DNA of 64,000 bases. Source: Algoriphagus sp. (GTDB taxonomy: Bacteria; Bacteroidota; Bacteroidia; Cytophagales; Cyclobacteriaceae). Location of the stretch: NCBI GenBank assembly GCA_029945945.1, contig JAQSDM010000011.1:1-64000 (forward strand), given 5' to 3'. This document shows, piece by piece, positions 35,216 through 44,134 of this stretch. The number at the start of each line of letters is the position of its first letter. Positions within the stretch are counted from its first letter, which is position 1. Under the pieces are notes generated by a model, which made no database searches, was not told where the DNA came from, and saw nothing but the letters and a program-made list of their open reading frames with translations. Position numbers and translations under genes: made by a program.

Positions 35216-38200
35216 TTCCGATTCGACTAGAACTTCAGGGGCTTTATTCCTACCGGGAAAAGCAAACGATCGAGTTTGACCAACTCACAGCAGCCGGACT
35301 TTTCGGGATTTTTGGAGCGGTAGGAAGCGGCAAATCTTCCATCCTCGAAGGGATTTTGCTGGCGCTTTACGGAAGCACGGAGAGGCTATCGGATCGTGGA
35401 GAAAAGAACTCCATGCTCAATCTGCAAAGTGAGCAAGTGCTGATCAATTTTGAATTTCATGCCGGAAAAAACAATTCAAAGACCTATCTGGCCCGGTATT
35501 CTGCCAAGCGAAATCCTAAGAATTTTGATGACGTGCGTCCGGCAGAGCATACTTTTTACGAGAAATCCGGAGATTCCTGGGAGCCTGTCAGCCAAAGAGC
35601 TGAGGAGATTATCGGGATGAAAAAGGAGCATTTCAAGCAGACGGTGATTATTCCGCAGGGAAAATTCAAGGAATTCATCGACCTCACGCCCGGTCCGCGC
35701 GCCGATATGATGAAAGAACTTTTTGGATTGGAGCGATTTGATCTTTCTCCCAAAACAGGTTCGCTCCTGAAAGCTGTCCGGGAAGAAAAAATCCGCCAGG
35801 AAACCCAACTTCAGGGATTGCTCTCCTACAACAAAGAAAACCTGGCGGAAAAAGAAGACCAGTTCCAAAAACTGAAACAAGAGGCAGACGAGGCCAACCA
35901 AAAATTCAAAAACGCGGATCTGGAGATCAGACAAAAAGAAGCTGTGCGGGCAAAGCATCAGCAATTGCTACAATTCAGATCCCGCCGGAAAGACCTTGAT
36001 GAAAAGCGTCCTGAAATAGATGCAAAACGACTTCTTCACCGGGAATTTATCACTGCGAAAACTTATTTGAAGCCGGTCTGGGACCAAGTCACGGAAGCGA
36101 AAAAGGATCTCGAAAAATACACCACAAGTGTCATCAACTGTGAGCGATTCAAGGATCGCTTTGCGGAAGAAGTGTCTGAATTGGAAAAAGAAGAAGAAGA
36201 CCTGAAGAAGAAAAATCAGGAACGTCCGCTGCGTGAAGGCAAGATTCGGGATCTCAAAAAGGTGATCGAAATTCAGACTTTACAGCAAGATCTGGCGGAA
36301 GCCAATCGAAAGCTTGAGACGCTTAAACCTGAAATAGACTCGAAGAAATCTGCCCAAAAAGCCCTTCAAACCCAAATTAAACAACTCGAAGAAGAGGCAG
36401 AAAAAACCAGCGCTCCTGACAGCACCCATCTCGCCGAACTGAAATCTGCCGAGCGCGACTGGGAACTTTGGGAAGATCAGCTGGCGAAATTGAATTCGGA
36501 ATTTGATCAAATTCGCGCTTCAGGTTTGGAAGTCAGAAATCAGCTGGATCAGATTCTTCAGGCTATTCCCAAGGAGGAAAAAACAATCGAAAACTGGCTT
36601 TCCTCTCAAAAGAATACCATCCAAAATCTGGAATCTGAACGGGATAAACTGATCCAAAAGCGGGGACTTTCGGCACATGTTCATTTGCTGCATGACGGAG
36701 AAACTTGCCCTCTTTGCGGTTCGCAAGATCATCCAAACCCAATCCAGGGCGAATCAGACGAGCAGGAATTGTCTGCTAAAACAAATGAAATCGGAGAGGC
36801 AAAAATAGAGTTTGACCGGATTCTCGGCCTTTCTCAGAAGCAATCTGAACTGGCCATTCATCTGGAAAATCACCGGAAAAATGCGGAAGCCAAAAAGTCA
36901 GAAATCGGGACTTTGAGTTTTAGGCTGAATGAGCTGAAAGAAAAGGCATCTAAATCCTGTCTTGTTTCCAGACAAGCAATCTCGGCGCATATTCTGTCCA
37001 TAACTCAGGCAAGTGAAATTCTTGAAAAACTCAGACTGAATATCAAAACCCTTCGGCAGGAATGGGACGCGGAACGGGAAGCTTTGGAAAAAACTGAGGA
37101 GAACTTCAATCAGGCAAAACTTAAATCAGGTTCGCTGGAATCATCAATTGGCACCAAAAGGGAAGAAATCAAAGACCCAACTTTTTGCCAGCCGTTCTTT
37201 ACCAGAGAGCCGGAAATTATCCGGCAGGGAATTCAAAAAGTCGAAAAAGACATTGAAGAGGCTTACCAACTTCTGGAAGGAAAGCAAAAACACCTTCGTG
37301 AAAAACGTGGCGAGCAAGTCAAGAATATTGCTGATCTGGATAATTTTTCAAAACTGAAACAAGAGTCTAAAACAAAATTGGAGAAGGCTCAGGTTGATTT
37401 TGAAGCTCTTAAAATCGAACATGGATTTGCAGACGAGCAGGCCTTGGTGAGGCTGTTTGAGAATTCGCTGGATGCAGAAAAAGTGATGAAGGAGATCACC
37501 CAGTTTGATCAGAATCTGGCGATTGCCACAAGCCGAATTCAGGAGTTGGAAGCTGAAAATGGAGTAAATGAATTTCAGGAGGAGATTTTTTTACAACTTT
37601 CCGAGCAATTCGGTCATTTAAAATCCGCTGCCGAAAACTCACAAAATCAATCCCTGCTGCTTGGTCAGGAGATTAAAGATGCTTTGGTCAAGCTGGAAGA
37701 GAAGAACATTTTAGAAAAAACTTACGGCCTGCTTCAAAATAGGGAAAGCTATCTCAGAGAGCTGGACGTTCTGTTTCGGGGAAGTGGTTTTGTGAAATAT
37801 GTGAGTTCGATTTACCTCAAGGAACTTTGCAATACGGCCAATATCCGGTTTATGAAACTCAGCAAAAACAGCCTGAGTCTGGAGATTGACGACGACAATA
37901 CATTCTGGGTGATCGATTACCTGAACGGAGGGAAAAGGCGCTTATTGAAAACTCTCTCAGGAGGTCAGACTTTCCAGGCATCCCTTTGCATGGCTTTAGC
38001 TTTGGCAGAAAAGGTAAAAGCCCTCAATCAGGCTGATCAAAGTTTCTTCTTCCTGGACGAAGGCTTTGGCGCTTTGGATCGGAATGCGCTTCGGGTAGTT
38101 TTCGAAACGCTGAAATCTCTGCGCCACGAAAACCGGATTGTCGGGATTATCAGCCATGTGGAAGAGCTCCAGCAGGAAATCGGCGTTTTCGCCCAAATTG

Positions 38201-38244
38201 AGCTTGATCCAGATCGGGGTTCGCAGGTGAAATATTCGTTTTGA
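35212..38244 (+). CDS. sbcC: Exonuclease subunit SbcC (Rad50-like SMC ATPase)
   Basis: A 1010-aa ATPase partner of SbcD. Walker A is GAVGSGKSS near residue 35; two long coiled coils surround the zinc hook CPLC at 499-502; the ABC signature LSGGQTFQASL and Walker B FFFLDEGFGALD are near residues 918-955. Length and order are normal for the family. Overlaps sbcD by 4 bp. A hairpin at 38357-38380 may end the transcript. Confidence 0.96.
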   Translation: MIPIRLELQGLYSYREKQTIEFDQLTAAGLFGIFGAVGSGKSSILEGILLALYGSTERLSDRGEKNSMLNLQSEQVLINFEFHAGKNNSKTYLARYSAKRNPKNFDDVRPAEHTFYEKSGDSWEPVSQRAEEIIGMKKEHFKQTVIIPQGKFKEFIDLTPGPRADMMKELFGLERFDLSPKTGSLLKAVREEKIRQETQLQGLLSYNKENLAEKEDQFQKLKQEADEANQKFKNADLEIRQKEAVRAKHQQLLQFRSRRKDLDEKRPEIDAKRLLHREFITAKTYLKPVWDQVTEAKKDLEKYTTSVINCERFKDRFAEEVSELEKEEEDLKKKNQERPLREGKIRDLKKVIEIQTLQQDLAEANRKLETLKPEIDSKKSAQKALQTQIKQLEEEAEKTSAPDSTHLAELKSAERDWELWEDQLAKLNSEFDQIRASGLEVRNQLDQILQAIPKEEKTIENWLSSQKNTIQNLESERDKLIQKRGLSAHVHLLHDGETCPLCGSQDHPNPIQGESDEQELSAKTNEIGEAKIEFDRILGLSQKQSELAIHLENHRKNAEAKKSEIGTLSFRLNELKEKASKSCLVSRQAISAHILSITQASEILEKLRLNIKTLRQEWDAEREALEKTEENFNQAKLKSGSLESSIGTKREEIKDPTFCQPFFTREPEIIRQGIQKVEKDIEEAYQLLEGKQKHLREKRGEQVKNIADLDNFSKLKQESKTKLEKAQVDFEALKIEHGFADEQALVRLFENSLDAEKVMKEITQFDQNLAIATSRIQELEAENGVNEFQEEIFLQLSEQFGHLKSAAENSQNQSLLLGQEIKDALVKLEEKNILEKTYGLLQNRESYLRELDVLFRGSGFVKYVSSIYLKELCNTANIRFMKLSKNSLSLEIDDDNTFWVIDYLNGGKRRLLKTLSGGQTFQASLCMALALAEKVKALNQADQSFFFLDEGFGALDRNALRVVFETLKSLRHENRIVGIISHVEELQQEIGVFAQIELDPDRGSQVKYSF

Positions 38245-38356
38245 GAGGATATTGCTGAAGAATTGAGATTTTCAATTCAGGTGAAATCAGGGGAAATATT
38301 CAAGTAAAAACTAGTATCCCGAAGAGGCTGAAAACATTGCGCATCTCACTTAGTAA

Positions 38357-38380
38357 TTTTACTCACTCTATTGAGTAAAA
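38357..38380. terminator. Possible hairpin downstream of sbcC
   Basis: A 9-bp perfect inverted repeat TTTTACTCA, loop CTCTAT, TGAGTAAAA, 112 bp past the sbcC stop. AT-rich and without a clear U tract, so it could instead be a protein-binding palindrome. The rest of 38245-38503 shows no gene. Confidence 0.35.
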
Positions 38381-38503
38381 TCTTAATAACCCATTCTATT
38401 TTCTGACAATCAATTACTTACAAGATATTTTTTAGCCGATTTCAGAAGAGAATCAAGCCGTTTTGGGAATCAAAAAATAAAAAATCCATGATTTTAGACA
38501 AAA

Positions 38504-38531
38504 AAATCCCCCGACGATTGCCGGGGGATTT
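38504..38531 (-). terminator. Rho-independent terminator of the esterase/dioxygenase operon
   Basis: A 10-bp stem AAATCCCCCG / CGGGGGATTT with an 8-nt loop lies just after the esterase stop on the minus strand, followed there by a T6 run. Confidence 0.88.
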
Positions 38532-38550
38532 CTGTAATTAATAAACCCTC

Positions 38551-39159
38551 TTATAATATATTTTCATTCACCCAATCAATCTCTTCCTTTCGGATAGTAT
38601 GCTCGGGATCGCTGAATAGTAGTTGTTTCACATTTGCACCCATCTTTTCCATTAACTCTGCTGAGGCTTTGATCCTGGATAGCGGTACATGGAAATCTCT
38701 TTCGCTGCTCCCGATGAAAACCGATGTTCCGGCAAAATCCCCCTGATACTTTTCGGGCTGAAGTTTTTCCCCAATTAGTCCACCGGTGAAAGCAATGACT
38801 CCACCCAGCTTTTGTGCGTTTTGCGAAGCAAACTCCAGACTCAGACAAGCTCCCTGAGAAAACCCGATCAGGACAATATTTTCAGGGGAAATTCCAGCAT
38901 CCAGGATTTTATCCCAAGTTGCCTTAATTGTATTCAGGGAGTTTTCTAAAGCGACTTTATTCTGTGCATCCGGAGCCATAAAGCTGAACGGATACCAGGA
39001 ATTTCCAGCGGCTTGTGGTGCCAAAAGTGCATAGCCTTCCAGGTTAAGATGGGACTTCAGAGAAAGAATACTTTCCGCTGAAGCTCCTCTTCCGTGAATC
39101 AGGATGGCAGCTTTTTTTGCTTTATCCAAAGACAGACCAGCTTGCTTTATATCAGGCAT
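38551..39159 (-). CDS. Phospholipase/carboxylesterase family alpha/beta hydrolase (MhqD-like)
   Basis: A 202-aa cytoplasmic esterase: oxyanion segment LIHGRGASAES, nucleophile elbow IGFSQGACLS, catalytic Asp in GSSERDFHVP and His in DPEHTI. It belongs to the group of short carboxylesterases that includes B. subtilis MhqD. It overlaps the ring-cleaving dioxygenase gene by 8 bp, and the MhqE/MhqD pair in Bacillus has the same combination in quinone detoxification. A MarR regulator is 1.7 kb away in the same direction. The exact substrate is unknown. Confidence 0.88.
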   Translation of the reverse strand: MPDIKQAGLSLDKAKKAAILIHGRGASAESILSLKSHLNLEGYALLAPQAAGNSWYPFSFMAPDAQNKVALENSLNTIKATWDKILDAGISPENIVLIGFSQGACLSLEFASQNAQKLGGVIAFTGGLIGEKLQPEKYQGDFAGTSVFIGSSERDFHVPLSRIKASAELMEKMGANVKQLLFSDPEHTIRKEEIDWVNENIL

Positions 39160-40102
39160 ACGCTTCGGGATTTAGCGTAACTGGAGTAAGATTCGCTACT
39201 ATCCTGTCCCGGCTTGGCTCTGCCCAATCAGGCAACTTGATCAATTCACCCAAATGAGCTTCGTCCTCGTCAATCGCAAATCCAGGCTCATCTGTTGCTA
39301 CCTCAAACAGAACTCCTCCAGGCTCCCGGAAGTAAATCGATTTGAAGTAATTCCTGTCTTTGACTTCGGTGACCTGATAGCCATTTTTCATCAGGATATT
39401 TTGAACCTCAAGTTGGGTAGCTTCATTGGCTGTTCGGAAAGCGATGTGATGCACTGTTCCTGCACTTTGCATTCCCCTATTTCCGGTTTTATCGATCACG
39501 ATATCCACGATATCACCTGGTTTTCCTTCCGTTCCGTATCGGAATCTTCCATTTTCTTCACCGATGAATCTGTAATCCATATGTTGGGTCAGCAGTTTTT
39601 CGGTAAGTTCTTTTGCCCGAAGATTTAGCGTAGCTCCATAAAATCCTCTGATAGAATTTTCGGCTGGGATTTGTCCATAAGTCCATCCCGGACGCGAGTC
39701 CTTATCATTTGCGATCAGCTCAATTCCCATCCCGTCGTGATCTTCGAATCGGATCAGCTTCTCACCAAACCGCGTCAAAACATCAGATACTGAAACGCCA
39801 TATTTCTTCAATCTCTCAATCCAATAATTCAGTGAATCAGCCGAAATTGAAAATGCTGTATAGGTCAGTTCACCAGATCCTTTTGTGCCTTTTCTGGCCC
39901 CGGTAAACGGAAATGTAGTAAAAACAGTACCCGGACGCCCCAACTCATCACCAAAATAGAAGTGATAAACATCAGGCGAGTCAAAGTTGATCGTCTTTTT
40001 CACCAATCTCAAACCAAGGATTCCTGAATAGAAATTGATGTTGCTCTGTGGATTTCCGGCTATCGCTGTGATGTGATGAATACCGGTGATGAGTGGTGTC
40101 AT
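39152..40102 (-). CDS. Ring-cleaving dioxygenase, glyoxalase fold (MhqO/MhqE-like)
   Basis: A 316-aa vicinal-oxygen-chelate protein with two repeated glyoxalase modules: N-terminal ITGIHHITAIAGNPQSNINFY and central AGTVHHIAFRT, each with the metal-ligand His, and a Glu ligand in GGVLFEVATDEPGF. Start ATG at 40102; the frame runs to 40144 without improvement. In Firmicutes such proteins open hydroquinone rings and are controlled by the MarR-type repressor MhqR. Here it is co-encoded with an MhqD-like esterase and lies near yceI and marR. Confidence 0.9.
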   Translation of the reverse strand: MTPLITGIHHITAIAGNPQSNINFYSGILGLRLVKKTINFDSPDVYHFYFGDELGRPGTVFTTFPFTGARKGTKGSGELTYTAFSISADSLNYWIERLKKYGVSVSDVLTRFGEKLIRFEDHDGMGIELIANDKDSRPGWTYGQIPAENSIRGFYGATLNLRAKELTEKLLTQHMDYRFIGEENGRFRYGTEGKPGDIVDIVIDKTGNRGMQSAGTVHHIAFRTANEATQLEVQNILMKNGYQVTEVKDRNYFKSIYFREPGGVLFEVATDEPGFAIDEDEAHLGELIKLPDWAEPSRDRIVANLTPVTLNPEAYA

Positions 40103-40211
40103 ATGATTGTTATTGTTTTTCAAAAGCCATAGGGAATCTCGCATTGCTGATAGTCATTCTTCTTTTTGACTTTTGCGTCATGCTCGATTTCATGTGATTG
40201 AATTTAAGAAA

Positions 40212-40235
40212 AAAAGCTGCCTTGAGGCAGCTTTT
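40212..40235 (-). terminator. Rho-independent terminator of yceI
   Basis: A 10-bp stem AAAAGCTGCC, loop TTGA, GGCAGCTTTT, just past the yceI stop codon on the minus strand, with a T run after it. Confidence 0.9.
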
Positions 40236-40241
40236 AGATAC

Positions 40242-40796
40242 TTAGGCTGTTGCCTCTGCCAATTCTGAAACTGCTTGTTTCACCAATTGTACGTTTAGGA
40301 TCAATCTTACCTGATCACTTACTACAACGCTACCGGCTTCGGTCACCGCAGACCATGTCAAGCCAAATTCTTTTCTGCTGATTTTACCTTCGATTTCGAA
40401 ACCAGCCTTCGTTTGTCCGTAAGGATCGCCGGCAACTCCACCGAAATCAAGATCAAGTTCGATTTCTTTCTTGGTACCACGGATGCTTATGTCTCCTACC
40501 AATTTGTAATCTCCGCCATGATTCTTTACAGTACCTGCGAAAGTCAATTTTGGATGATTTGCAGCATCAAAGAAATCACCTGATTTCAAATGACCGTCAC
40601 GATCTGACTGATTGGTATCAATGCTGTCGATATCTGCAGCAAACGAAACTTTTGCTCCTTCAAAGTCATCAGAAGTACTCTCTGCTGAACCTTCAAACTT
40701 TCTAAAATAACCTGTTACTGTTGAGATGACCAAGTGCTTTACTTTGAAAGAAACTTCAGAGTGAGTTGGGTCGATAATCCATTTTGTAGTGTTCAT
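40242..40796 (-). CDS. yceI: YceI family lipocalin-like protein
   Basis: A 184-aa protein opening with KWIIDPTHSEVSFKVKHLVIST, the YceI hallmark, and continuing with the beta-barrel pattern (SGDFFDAANHPKLTFAGT, FEIEGKISRKEFGLTW). YceI proteins bind polyprenoid or quinone-like lipids. There is no signal peptide, so this member should be cytoplasmic. It lies directly downstream of marR on the same strand (77-bp gap with its own possible promoter), suggesting joint control with the ring-cleaving dioxygenase cluster. Confidence 0.92.
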   Translation of the reverse strand: MNTTKWIIDPTHSEVSFKVKHLVISTVTGYFRKFEGSAESTSDDFEGAKVSFAADIDSIDTNQSDRDGHLKSGDFFDAANHPKLTFAGTVKNHGGDYKLVGDISIRGTKKEIELDLDFGGVAGDPYGQTKAGFEIEGKISRKEFGLTWSAVTEAGSVVVSDQVRLILNVQLVKQAVSELAEATA

Positions 40797-40873
40797 AATT
40801 TTATTGGTTTTAGTATTTATGTTTTAGATTGTATTAACATTATTTGTTTAGACATGTATTAGGATAAAATTTT

Positions 40874-41323
40874 TTATCCTCTCATTTTGTCCAACAGGTC
40901 ATTCAATTGATTTACTTCTTCCAGTTCCAAATGGACGAAACTCTTGTTTCCACTTTCCACCTGAGCCTGTAATAAGTTGAGCAATTCAAGTCCTTTTTCG
41001 GTAATCATTACGTCAACTTGCCTCCTGTCATTTGGACATTCTTCACGTTTCACCAATCCTTTGGTTTTCAGCTTTTCAACAAGACGACTTGCATTAGACA
41101 TTTTGTTCAGCATCCGATCCTGGATTGACGATACAGTGGTTGGCACACCATTCTGACCTCTCAGGATTCTCAATACGTTGTATTGCTCCGGTGAAATATC
41201 ATGAGGCTTGAATAGGCAATTTTGCGAAGTCACCAGATAACTATGAGTGTAAAGAAGATTCACTACCAACTTGTTGTATGGATCTTTAAACTCCTTTTGT
41301 TGAATAGCATCTTCTATTTTCAT
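40874..41323 (-). CDS. MarR family transcriptional regulator
   Basis: A 149-aa winged-helix repressor. Start ATG at 41323 (MKIEDAIQQKEF); the frame also allows a TTG at 41335. The wHTH region is LRGQNGVPTTVSSIQDRML to SNASRLVEKLKTKGLVKREECPNDRRQVDVMIT, a standard MarR recognition helix and wing. Two cysteines (CLF in the N-terminal part, ECP in the wing) could sense electrophiles, as in some MarR proteins. A perfect 12-bp palindrome lies 22 bp upstream and may be its own operator. Confidence 0.92.
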   Translation of the reverse strand: MKIEDAIQQKEFKDPYNKLVVNLLYTHSYLVTSQNCLFKPHDISPEQYNVLRILRGQNGVPTTVSSIQDRMLNKMSNASRLVEKLKTKGLVKREECPNDRRQVDVMITEKGLELLNLLQAQVESGNKSFVHLELEEVNQLNDLLDKMRG

Positions 41324-41344
41324 AATCTTCTGCAATTGTATTTA

Positions 41345-41356
41345 ATGTATATACAT
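41345..41356. promoter_or_regulatory. Palindrome ATGTATATACAT upstream of marR
   Basis: A perfect 12-bp palindrome located 22 bp before the marR ATG, in the promoter region; a likely MarR operator. A weaker ACATGTATTA-type site lies upstream of yceI near 40853-40862. Confidence 0.5.
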
Positions 41357-41477
41357 ACAAATGTAAGAAAAGGTTTCAAACTACCTGAAAAAATCTTTAC
41401 ATATTTTTTGCGAATTGACTATCTGTGAATTGGAACTGAGATCCCCTGAAAATAAGATTTTCAAAAAGGCATAAAAA

Positions 41478-41495
41478 AAGGCTCCAGCGAGCCTT
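41478..41495 (-). terminator. Rho-independent terminator of the alpha/beta hydrolase gene
   Basis: A 7-bp stem AAGGCTC, loop CAGC, GAGCCTT, 12 bp past the stop codon, followed on the minus strand by a T run (complement of A at 41473-41479). Confidence 0.82.
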
Positions 41496-41507
41496 ATTCC
41501 ATCATTT

Positions 41508-42311
41508 TTAAGGAATTTGTCTTTTGAGCCAATCCCTGATAAGGCGGTTGACTTCATGCGGTTTTTCGATACAACTGCTATGTCCCGCTCCTGTGACCAT
41601 GTGAAGTACCGAACCCGAAATCCCCATTTGAATGAATTTTGCCTTTTCCGGTTTAGTAGCTACGTCCTCATCTCCCACGATAATCATGGTTGGACAGGAA
41701 ATTTTGGACAATTCATCTTCCACTCCTTTTCTATAGATCACGCCTTCGACAGGTCCAGTAATTGATTTTTTGTTAGAACTAAGTTCTTTCTTCCATCTTC
41801 GGATTTTTTCTCCGTTCGATGAATTTGCCAGCCAGCTTGCGGCAAACATAATCGGCATCACCTGATTTGCGACAAAGGGCAAAATACCCACCCACTTCAC
41901 GACTCCATTTAAAGTCTTGTATTTCGGAAGGTTTTCAACGGGCTCGGCATTCGAAGAAGTCTCTAACAAAATCAAACTTTTGATCAGTTCAGGATGCCTG
42001 GCCGCTAACCTCATCCCGACAAACCCTCCCATCGAAAGTCCGGCAAAATGAACAGGCCCTAAGCCAAGAGTCCTAATCAATTCAGCTCCATCCCCGGCTA
42101 CAGTTTCCATGTCAAAAGGTCCTTTAACCTCACTTTGACCCTGCCCGCGATGATCATAAGCGATTACCCGGTATTTGTCTTTCAAAAAAGCTACTTGAGC
42201 CTCAAACATTTTATGACTCCAAAGTAATCCATGAGCAAAAACAATCGTCTCAGGCCCATTTCCCTGATCCGTGTAAAAAAGCTTTACTCCGTTAGCGTGT
42301 ATATATGGCAT
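41508..42311 (-). CDS. Alpha/beta fold hydrolase
   Basis: A 267-aa soluble hydrolase: oxyanion HG in VFAHGLLWSHKMF, nucleophile elbow GLSMGGFVGMRLA (Ser about 96), catalytic Asp in IIVGDEDVATKPEKA and His in GAGHSSCIEKP. The closest general groups are 3-oxoadipate enol-lactonase-like and haloperoxidase-like esterases. The context beside a ring-cleaving dioxygenase cluster would suit breakdown of aromatic ring products, but it has separate transcription signals. Substrate unknown. Confidence 0.88.
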   Translation of the reverse strand: MPYIHANGVKLFYTDQGNGPETIVFAHGLLWSHKMFEAQVAFLKDKYRVIAYDHRGQGQSEVKGPFDMETVAGDGAELIRTLGLGPVHFAGLSMGGFVGMRLAARHPELIKSLILLETSSNAEPVENLPKYKTLNGVVKWVGILPFVANQVMPIMFAASWLANSSNGEKIRRWKKELSSNKKSITGPVEGVIYRKGVEDELSKISCPTMIIVGDEDVATKPEKAKFIQMGISGSVLHMVTGAGHSSCIEKPHEVNRLIRDWLKRQIP

Positions 42312-42346
42312 CTGATATCTGGGTTTTGAGTTATTAAAAACTTAAT

Positions 42347-42389
42347 AAACAGATGACCGAAGTCTTGGAAAAACTTCGGTCATCTGTTT
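42347..42389 (-). terminator. Long-stem terminator of the amidohydrolase gene
   Basis: A perfect 17-bp stem AAACAGATGACCGAAGT / ACTTCGGTCATCTGTTT around a 9-nt loop, between the amidohydrolase stop (42404) and the start of the next gene on the same strand. Confidence 0.88.
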
Positions 42390-42403
42390 TTGATTTCTAA
42401 ACT

Positions 42404-43996
42404 TTATTCCCAGTCCAAACCTGGCTGAGTGATTTTGAAATTCTCTCTGGCTTTTTGCTGATCCACGATCTCTCTTACGTCCTGGAGAAGTTTTTTCGCA
42501 TCGTAAACGATTCCATCTTTTACAGTGTATTTCACACCGCCAACACGGACAGGCTGGTTATTTTCATCTATCCGAATAGAACCCGTACCATAAAGTACTT
42601 TCAAATTTTGAAGCGGATTCTCCTCCACAATTACAAAATCAGCCAATTTCCCTACTTCAACAGATCCTATTTCTTTCTCCATTCCCAAAGCTTGAGCACC
42701 GTACATGGTCGCTGAACGGATTACTTCGATCGGGTGAAATCCAGCTTCGCGAAGCAATTCCAGTTCTCGGATGTAAGCAAATCCATACAATTGGTAGATA
42801 AATCCTGAATCGGAACCAGCAGTAACCCTTCCTCCTCGATTCTTATATTCATTCACAAAAGTCATCCACAGCTGATAATTTTCTTTCCACTGCACTTCTT
42901 CCTCTGTAGTCCAGTCAAACCAATAAGAACCATGAGATTGACGGCTTGGCGCATAAAATCTCCAAAGAGACGGCAGCGTATATACATCGTGCCACTCAGC
43001 AGTGCGAGCTCTCATCAAATCCCTGTTTGCTTCGTAAATATTGAAGGTGGGATCCAGCGTAAAATCAAGTTCCAATAATTCATTCATCACCTTATTCCAG
43101 TGATCAGAAAATGGCGGTGCCGCTTGCTTCCAAAGCTTTCCGGCTTCTCCAAATCTATGCTGCTCGTTTTGATAGTTGTAGTCCAACCTGAAATCCTGAA
43201 TCGTACGATCCTGAAAAAGGGCTTCAGGCAATCCATACCAATGCTCCATGGACGTCAATCCGGCTCGAGCCGAATTCAGCACATTCCATCTTGCTACATC
43301 CAATTGCTGATGGTGCATGGCAGAGCCTTTTCCAAGACGCTTATTTTCTTCCATTGCTGCCTGTAAAACTTCCGGTTTTCCTCCAAAGAATTTAATTCCG
43401 TCAGCACCTTTTTTAGCGTTTTCATTTACCCAGGCTTTTGCCTGAGCATCCGTTGTGATCGGAGATTCTGATCCTTGTCCGAAAGCTGTATAAGCATGAA
43501 TTCTGGGAGCTGTAATTTCATTTGTCGCAGATTTTTTCTTTTGGTCCAACACCCAATCCAGTCCGTTTCCGGTCGATGGGTCTCTAATGGTGGTGATTCC
43601 ATGCGCCATCCAAAGTTTGAATACATATTCCGCAGGTGTGCCCTGTCCTGATCCACCAATATGACTGTGCATATCCACAAAACCCGGTAGCAAGTAATGT
43701 CCTTCTAACTCATAGACTTTATCGTTCGGACCGGCTTTTGGTCTTCGATCTTCGTTGATCGGTAGTCCGGGATAGCCCACAACCTGAATTTGGGCGATCC
43801 TATTTTTCTCGACTACAATATCTACCGGACCAACGGGCGGCGCACCAGTTCCGTCAAGCAAAATCACTCCGCGGAAAATCAATCTGTCATAAGGTCCTTC
43901 CCCCTCATCCCTGGCTGGTGCAGGCATGATTTGGGAGAGGAGAGTCAGAGCAAGTGAAAAGCTGAAAAATAAGGTGAGTAAAATTTTCTTTTGCAT
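42404..43996 (-). CDS. Secreted amidohydrolase family protein
   Basis: A 530-aa metal-dependent hydrolase of the imidazolonepropionase/prolidase-like amidohydrolase group. A signal peptide (MQKKILLTLFFSFSLALTLLS) precedes the N-terminal beta sandwich; the metal motif HxH is in GFVDMHSHIGGSG (about residue 110), further ligands in SAMHHQQLD and TSMEHWYG, and the Asp in TAGSDSG. The C-terminal GKLADFVIVEENPLQNLK closes the sandwich. The likely location is periplasmic; substrate (cyclic amide or dipeptide) unknown. Single transcription unit. Confidence 0.9.
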   Translation of the reverse strand: MQKKILLTLFFSFSLALTLLSQIMPAPARDEGEGPYDRLIFRGVILLDGTGAPPVGPVDIVVEKNRIAQIQVVGYPGLPINEDRRPKAGPNDKVYELEGHYLLPGFVDMHSHIGGSGQGTPAEYVFKLWMAHGITTIRDPSTGNGLDWVLDQKKKSATNEITAPRIHAYTAFGQGSESPITTDAQAKAWVNENAKKGADGIKFFGGKPEVLQAAMEENKRLGKGSAMHHQQLDVARWNVLNSARAGLTSMEHWYGLPEALFQDRTIQDFRLDYNYQNEQHRFGEAGKLWKQAAPPFSDHWNKVMNELLELDFTLDPTFNIYEANRDLMRARTAEWHDVYTLPSLWRFYAPSRQSHGSYWFDWTTEEEVQWKENYQLWMTFVNEYKNRGGRVTAGSDSGFIYQLYGFAYIRELELLREAGFHPIEVIRSATMYGAQALGMEKEIGSVEVGKLADFVIVEENPLQNLKVLYGTGSIRIDENNQPVRVGGVKYTVKDGIVYDAKKLLQDVREIVDQQKARENFKITQPGLDWE

Positions 43997-44083
43997 AAGG
44001 ATGGTGGTGGCTTTGATGAGATCAATAAGTTAGGAGAAAAAGTAGCAAGAACAAACCTGCATTATTTGAACTACAACAAACAA

Positions 44084-44115
44084 AAAAGCCCATCGGGAAT
44101 TCCTGATGGGCTTTT
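44084..44115 (-). terminator. Rho-independent terminator of fabI
   Basis: An 11-bp stem AAAAGCCCATC / GATGGGCTTTT with a loop that itself contains the palindrome GGAATTCC; it lies 20 bp past the fabI stop and is followed on the minus strand by T-rich sequence. Confidence 0.88.
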
Positions 44116-44134
44116 GAATTAAGATTGGTGGTTT

